Shown one piece after another: positions 60,107 through 64,000 of a stretch of 64,000 nucleotides of DNA. A program made the translations under genes and the position numbers. The DNA is taken from the NCBI GenBank assembly GCA_964571135.1, contig CAZMZW010000007.1, positions 1 through 64,000 on the forward strand, in the 5' to 3' direction. Within the stretch, counting starts at the first letter, position 1, and each line of letters opens with the position of its first letter. The DNA comes from CAZMZW01 sp964571135. Lineage in GTDB: Bacteria; Chloroflexota; Anaerolineae; Anaerolineales; Anaerolineaceae. The notes under the pieces were generated by a model that had not been told where the DNA came from, did no database searches, and saw nothing but the letters and a program-made list of their open reading frames with translations.

Positions 60107-61452
60107 TGGCCAGTCCCCATGGAAAGCGCCTCTTGTTTGCGGATCTCGCTAAATCCCCGCAGGATAATTAATCCCACAGAAACAATAAAGAATGCGGAAA
60201 GAAGCAAAGCCTCAAAATTAATTCCCAGTTTTGTCACCAGGAGGAAAGCCAGCGCAATTTTTGCGATTCCACACCAAAAACTGATCCGATAGGGAACCAT
60301 CGGCAGACCAAGAGATAATAATAATGGGCGGCTCCAGAAAAAAATATTGGCAAATCCAAAACCTGCCAGGAAGATCAGCATGGGCATATAAGCAGGAATA
60401 AAGTCCGGGCCATAAAAGCCCAGCAGCCAGCGGCCAAATACTGCCAACCCAATTCCTGTGATGATCGTCCATCCACCAGATATTATGGTCACTTTTCGTA
60501 ACAGGGAACGCAATTGATCCCAATTTCTTGAGCCGACCGCGCGGTTGATTTCGGGATAGGTCGTGCTGATCAATGGATTGATGGGTATCTGAACCAGATT
60601 AATGATCGCCAGGGCGGTCTTTGCATAACCAACTTCCAGCGGGGTAAGAAAATAAGCCACCCATAATACTTCATTATCCCGAACCAGCATAATGATCGTG
60701 CTGCTCAGATTGGTGCTGAAGGCGAATTTTGCCAGTTCTTTTAATGGAGGCAGATGGCTGAATGAAGTTTTCCACCATCCTCTGCCCAGTGTTCGGTTGA
60801 GGTCCTTAAAACCCAGGATGATCGTGCCAATTCCAAGCAGGAACTTGCCAGCCAGGTAGGCAATTAACACTTCCTTAAGACCGCGCCCTGCGATATAAGC
60901 CCAGGCGATGATCCCGGATGTCAGGATACTGGCAGCCAGGTTGATGACTGCCTGACTGCGAAATTTATTATTGACTTGAAGGATACCGGTCGAGGATTCA
61001 AAAACCAGATTTGCTAGAATGATGGTGCCGTACAAAATAAAATACGGAGCCAGGGCAGCATCATCGGTCAAACGGGCAGCCGCGAGCGGTGCAAAAATCA
61101 CCAGAATAATGAAGGAAAGTGCGGCGCTGGCGCCTTCGGCCAGGGCTGCAGCTTTGATCACCGCCGCAGCGCGTTGGATCTGGTGGTTGTTCATTGACTC
61201 ACCGTAGTACTTGACCACCAGCTCATTCATGCGGAAGGAGAGCAGCCGATTAATGGTGGAAGCGAAAACAGTGACCGTTCCAATGACTCCAAAGCCAACC
61301 ACACCCAGTAAACGGCCGGCAAATACACTTTGCACGATGCTGAGGAACATCGCGATTAAATTACTGCTCAGCAAATATCCGGAATTTTTAACTACTTTTT
61401 GCAGGAGGGAATCTTTTTTCCAATCCCGCCGGGTTTTTTCGAAGAAATTCAT
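60103..61452 (-). CDS. Oligosaccharide flippase (Wzx-like, MATE/MOP family)
   Basis: 449 residues from the ATG at 61452, which overlaps the preceding stop as TAATG; the in-frame start at 61479 would place ten residues inside the preceding gene. About twelve to fourteen hydrophobic helices, with SGYLLSSNLIAMFLSIVQSVFAGRLLGVVGFGVIGTVTVFASTINRLLSFRMNE near the start. It would flip undecaprenyl-linked repeat units to the outer face of the membrane. Confidence 0.9.
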   Translation of the reverse strand: MNFFEKTRRDWKKDSLLQKVVKNSGYLLSSNLIAMFLSIVQSVFAGRLLGVVGFGVIGTVTVFASTINRLLSFRMNELVVKYYGESMNNHQIQRAAAVIKAAALAEGASAALSFIILVIFAPLAAARLTDDAALAPYFILYGTIILANLVFESSTGILQVNNKFRSQAVINLAASILTSGIIAWAYIAGRGLKEVLIAYLAGKFLLGIGTIILGFKDLNRTLGRGWWKTSFSHLPPLKELAKFAFSTNLSSTIIMLVRDNEVLWVAYFLTPLEVGYAKTALAIINLVQIPINPLISTTYPEINRAVGSRNWDQLRSLLRKVTIISGGWTIITGIGLAVFGRWLLGFYGPDFIPAYMPMLIFLAGFGFANIFFWSRPLLLSLGLPMVPYRISFWCGIAKIALAFLLVTKLGINFEALLLSAFFIVSVGLIILRGFSEIRKQEALSMGTGQ

Positions 61453-62429
61453 TACTGAGTATCGACCTGGCTGGCCCAATTACGGTTTTCCATGTACCAA
61501 TCCACCACTTTTGGAAGGCCGTCTTCCAACGGCACTTGTGGCTGCCAGCCTAAAATCTGGCTGGCTTTGCTTGTATCAGCCCAGCTGGCAGACATGTCTG
61601 CTTTATGGGCGGGTTGGTGTTCAAGCATGGCTTTCTTTCCAATGATTTTTTCAAATCGCTTCACCAGGTCAATAATGGCAATCGTTTGATGACCTCCCAG
61701 GTTGATTATTTCGTAACCCAGGGGTTTGAGAGCCAGTATGGTGCCGCGAGCGATATCATCCAGGTAGGTAAATCCGCGGGTCTGTTTTCCATCCCCATAG
61801 ATGGTAACGGGTTTACCCTCGGTAATCCATTGGGTGAAGCGGAACATGGACATACCCGGTCTTCCCGCAGGTCCATATACAGTGAAATAGCGTACGACGG
61901 TTACATCCAGCCCATAAAGGTAATGATGGCTGTGGCATAACACTTCAGCTGCTTTTTTGCTGGCTGCGTAAGGCTGCAAAGGATGACTGCTATCTGCGGT
62001 TTCAGGAGTGGGGAAAGGCGCATTATTACCATAAATGCTGGATGTGGACGCCAGAATGAATTTTGGAATTTCGTATTGATGACAGAGTTCTAACAGGTTT
62101 AGCGTACCGGTCAGGTTGGTATCGTAATAGGACCAGGGATCGGTCACTGAATCCCTGACGCCGGCTTTTGCCGCCAGATTGATGATGGCATCAAATTTTG
62201 GATTATTCTTAAAAATCCCATCCAGTACAGGCCGGTTGCAGATATCTTCATGAAAAAATGTGAATTTTTTATTGGAATTCAGCCTATTAAGCCGCCATTC
62301 CTTTAAACGAATATCATAAGCGCTATCCAGGTTGTCAATCCCTGCCACTTGATGCCCGGCTTCCAGGAGAAATTCACATACCCGGGAAGCGATAAAACCA
62401 GCTGAGCCAGTGACCAGATAATTGCCCAT
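61452..62429 (-). CDS. NAD-dependent nucleotide-sugar epimerase (UDP-glucuronate 4-epimerase-like)
   Basis: 325 residues. GxxGxxA motif in VTGSAGFIASRVCEFLLEAGH, the catalytic Ser-Tyr-Lys set in STSSIYG and PYAASKKAAE, and VVRYFTVYGPAGRPGMSMFRF. The last stretch resembles uronate epimerases. With the next gene it would interconvert UDP-uronic acids. Its start overlaps the dehydrogenase stop by one base. Confidence 0.93.
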   Translation of the reverse strand: MGNYLVTGSAGFIASRVCEFLLEAGHQVAGIDNLDSAYDIRLKEWRLNRLNSNKKFTFFHEDICNRPVLDGIFKNNPKFDAIINLAAKAGVRDSVTDPWSYYDTNLTGTLNLLELCHQYEIPKFILASTSSIYGNNAPFPTPETADSSHPLQPYAASKKAAEVLCHSHHYLYGLDVTVVRYFTVYGPAGRPGMSMFRFTQWITEGKPVTIYGDGKQTRGFTYLDDIARGTILALKPLGYEIINLGGHQTIAIIDLVKRFEKIIGKKAMLEHQPAHKADMSASWADTSKASQILGWQPQVPLEDGLPKVVDWYMENRNWASQVDTQ

Positions 62430-63745
62430 TACAGCCTCACCACCTTGGGATCATTCTTGCCTTTTTTACCCAGTGCATTGCGAGTGTCAACGATCAGTTT
62501 GGCAGATTTTTGGATCTGTTCGTAATCATACGCTTTATGATTGGTGACAATCACCACGCAGTCAGCCTGTTGAACCGCCTCAAGATAATCAGCAATGCTG
62601 TTCAGTTTCCAATCATTGTGAGCCAATGATTTGATATAAGGGTCGTGATAGCTGACCAAAGCACCTTTTTGCCGAAGGAGATGAATAATATCCAGTGCGG
62701 GTGATTCCCGCACATCATCAATATCGGCTTTATATGCCGTCCCCAGTATCAGCACTTTACTGCCTTTTAAAGGTTTTGATTGCTGATTTAATGCGTCTTG
62801 AATTTTACCCACTGTAAAACGCGGCATGTTGGTGTTGATCTCGGATGCCAGATCGATAAAACGGGCAGCATAGTTATGTGCTCTAAGCTTCCAGGATAGA
62901 TATAAAGGGTCAATAGGAATGCAGTGCCCGCCCAAACCAGGGCCGGGTAAAAATTTCATAAAGCCGAATGGTTTGGTGCTGGCGGCTTCGATCACTTCCC
63001 ATACATCAATGCCAAGGCGGTCACACATGATGGCCATTTCATTTACCAGCCCGATGTTGATCATACGGAAGGTATTTTCCAATATTTTTGTCATCTCAGC
63101 TGCTTCTGCTGAACTGACTGGGATTATGGTCTTAATGGCTTGGCTATACCAGGCAGATGCCACATCCACACAGCGTGGAGTTATCCCGCCCACCACCTTG
63201 GGGGTGTTGAGCGTTGTAAAGTCTGTGCGGCCCGGGTCTACCCTTTCTGGTGAAAAAGCAAGGAAGAAATCCACTCCGACTTTTAAACCACTTTCTTCTT
63301 CCAGACGGGGTAAGACCAATTCACGGGTTGTGCCCGGGTACGTGGTGGATTCCAAAATAATGACCATTTCTGAATGAATATATTTTTTTAATGATTCAGT
63401 TGCATTGATGATAAAGGAAAGGTCAGGATCACCAGTTTTTCGCAATGGGGTGGGAACACAAATGCTGACCGCATCTATTTTTTTGAGCACCGCGAAGTCA
63501 GTTGTTCCTTTTAAATGACCGCTGGATACCAGCTTTTTGATTTGAGCAGAAGGAATATCCATGATATAGCTTTCCCCTCGATTGAGCATGTCCATTTTTT
63601 CAGCCACCGGGTCAATGCCAGTGACATAAAAGCCTGCTTCCGCGAAAACCACCGCCAGGGGTAACCCCACATAACCCAACCCTAAAATAGAGATCTGGGC
63701 AGTTTTGTCTTGAAATCGTGCAATTAGATTTTCAGCGTGGTCCAT
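62429..63745 (-). CDS. Nucleotide-sugar dehydrogenase (UDP-GlcNAc/UDP-glucose type)
   Basis: 438 residues. NAD-binding ILGLGYVGLPLAVVFAEAGF, the catalytic Cys in PGPGLGGHCIPIDPLY and the third-domain LGTAYKADIDDVRESPALDI. The PGPGLGGHCIPIDP form is typical of the WbpA/WecC group that makes UDP-N-acetylhexosaminuronic acids, but UDP-glucose cannot be excluded. It oxidises C6 to a carboxylate with two NAD+. aagga precedes the ATG. First gene of the polysaccharide operon. Confidence 0.92.
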   Translation of the reverse strand: MDHAENLIARFQDKTAQISILGLGYVGLPLAVVFAEAGFYVTGIDPVAEKMDMLNRGESYIMDIPSAQIKKLVSSGHLKGTTDFAVLKKIDAVSICVPTPLRKTGDPDLSFIINATESLKKYIHSEMVIILESTTYPGTTRELVLPRLEEESGLKVGVDFFLAFSPERVDPGRTDFTTLNTPKVVGGITPRCVDVASAWYSQAIKTIIPVSSAEAAEMTKILENTFRMINIGLVNEMAIMCDRLGIDVWEVIEAASTKPFGFMKFLPGPGLGGHCIPIDPLYLSWKLRAHNYAARFIDLASEINTNMPRFTVGKIQDALNQQSKPLKGSKVLILGTAYKADIDDVRESPALDIIHLLRQKGALVSYHDPYIKSLAHNDWKLNSIADYLEAVQQADCVVIVTNHKAYDYEQIQKSAKLIVDTRNALGKKGKNDPKVVRL

Positions 63746-63764
63746 TTTTTTATCCTTGCCAATA

Positions 63765-64000
63765 TTAAAACAGGTTCATCTGAGTTGGTTCAGGGTCATC
63801 CTCACTGGAGGGTGTTTTTCCCTCAGCAAAGTTTGGGTTTCGGGGGGTAGAACGTGCTTTTTGGATGTATTCCGGAAGTTTGAGAAAATCCTTTTCGATG
63901 GCAGGTTTGAGGTTGGGTTGATGAAGCCCTGCCGCCGGATGATACATCGCGACGATCATCTGGCCCTTGATCCAGATTGCCTGGCCATGGACCATGCTGA
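63765..64000 (-). CDS. Family 4 uracil-DNA glycosylase, C-terminal part (cut by the window edge)
   Basis: The last 77 residues are visible. They contain VAMYHPAAGLHQPNLKPAIEKDFLKLPEYIQ; HPAxxL is motif B of UDG family 4 thermostable uracil-DNA glycosylases. The iron-sulfur cysteines and motif A lie outside the window. A disordered tail follows (RSTPRNPNFAEGKTPSSEDDPEPT), as in other bacterial family 4 enzymes. It removes uracil from DNA. The stop is 20 bases before the dehydrogenase start, so they may share a transcript. Confidence 0.85.
   Translation of the reverse strand, partial: SMVHGQAIWIKGQMIVAMYHPAAGLHQPNLKPAIEKDFLKLPEYIQKARSTPRNPNFAEGKTPSSEDDPEPTQMNLF

Noticed and set aside
1..64000. 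CRISPR arrays, insertion sequences or phage genes
   Set aside because: No regularly spaced short repeats, transposase, integrase or phage structural genes were seen on either strand.

Overview
The window most likely comes from an anaerobic, fermentative member of the Chloroflexota (Anaerolineae-like). This is inferred from gene content: a pyruvate:ferredoxin oxidoreductase, a MalT-like LuxR regulator followed by a small partner protein, Pro/Thr-rich lipoproteins, mercury-methylation genes and many small membrane proteins of the kind found in that class. It is a scaffold, because a run of 100 N at 4811-4910 falls inside a tandem repeat of a sensor kinase gene. No 16S gene is present, so the assignment is not proven.

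Layout. 1-240: the last bases of a 23S rRNA gene and a 5S rRNA gene. 323-3254: an acyltransferase, the pair hgcB-hgcA (mercury methylation, minus strand), then a divergent rpsU-infA unit with a consensus promoter and a leader terminator. 3595-8293: a multi-PAS histidine kinase, a single-domain receiver and an HD-GYP response regulator. 8370-11180: a second two-component system (NarL/LuxR type). 11395-14825: a run of very small, mostly hydrophobic stress-type genes (CsbD-like, GlsB/YeaQ-like, two lmo0937-like proteins, an 18-residue peptide, a lipoprotein). 15015-19281: an RNB ribonuclease, a methyltransferase, a double-GNAT protein and a PanE-like reductase. 19572-20860: a membrane protein coupled to a winged-helix regulator with a perfect palindrome at its promoter, plus an amber-interrupted gene. 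21542-24712: a large MalT-like LuxR regulator and a small partner. 24871-33475: about thirteen genes for small membrane proteins, two MDR oxidoreductases, a CPBP protease, a DUF333 lipoprotein and a zinc-ribbon protein, many with closely similar ribosome-binding sites. 33641-36669: an unusual lipoprotein hydrolase split by about 420 residues of repeats, bracketed by imperfect direct repeats. 36811-43013: nifJ, a NUDIX hydrolase, a lipoprotein and an SPFH protein. 43112-44808: dtd, trpS and a SelW-like selenoprotein gene with an in-frame UGA and a bacterial SECIS-like hairpin. 44888-48197: a phosphoglycosyl transferase, a BMP-like lipoprotein and a phosphohexomutase. 48343-63745: a minus-strand block that ends in a DraG-like hydrolase and consists mostly of a surface polysaccharide cluster (nucleotide-sugar dehydrogenase, epimerase, flippase, three glycosyltransferases, AsnB-like amidotransferase, two polytopic proteins, a methyltransferase). 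The window ends inside a family 4 uracil-DNA glycosylase gene.

The most notable contents are hgcAB, the SelW-like selenoprotein that a standard gene caller would truncate, the repeat-split hydrolase, and several small regulatory or repeat elements (leader terminators, recurrent intergenic motifs and tRNA-Lys anticodon-arm-like fragments).
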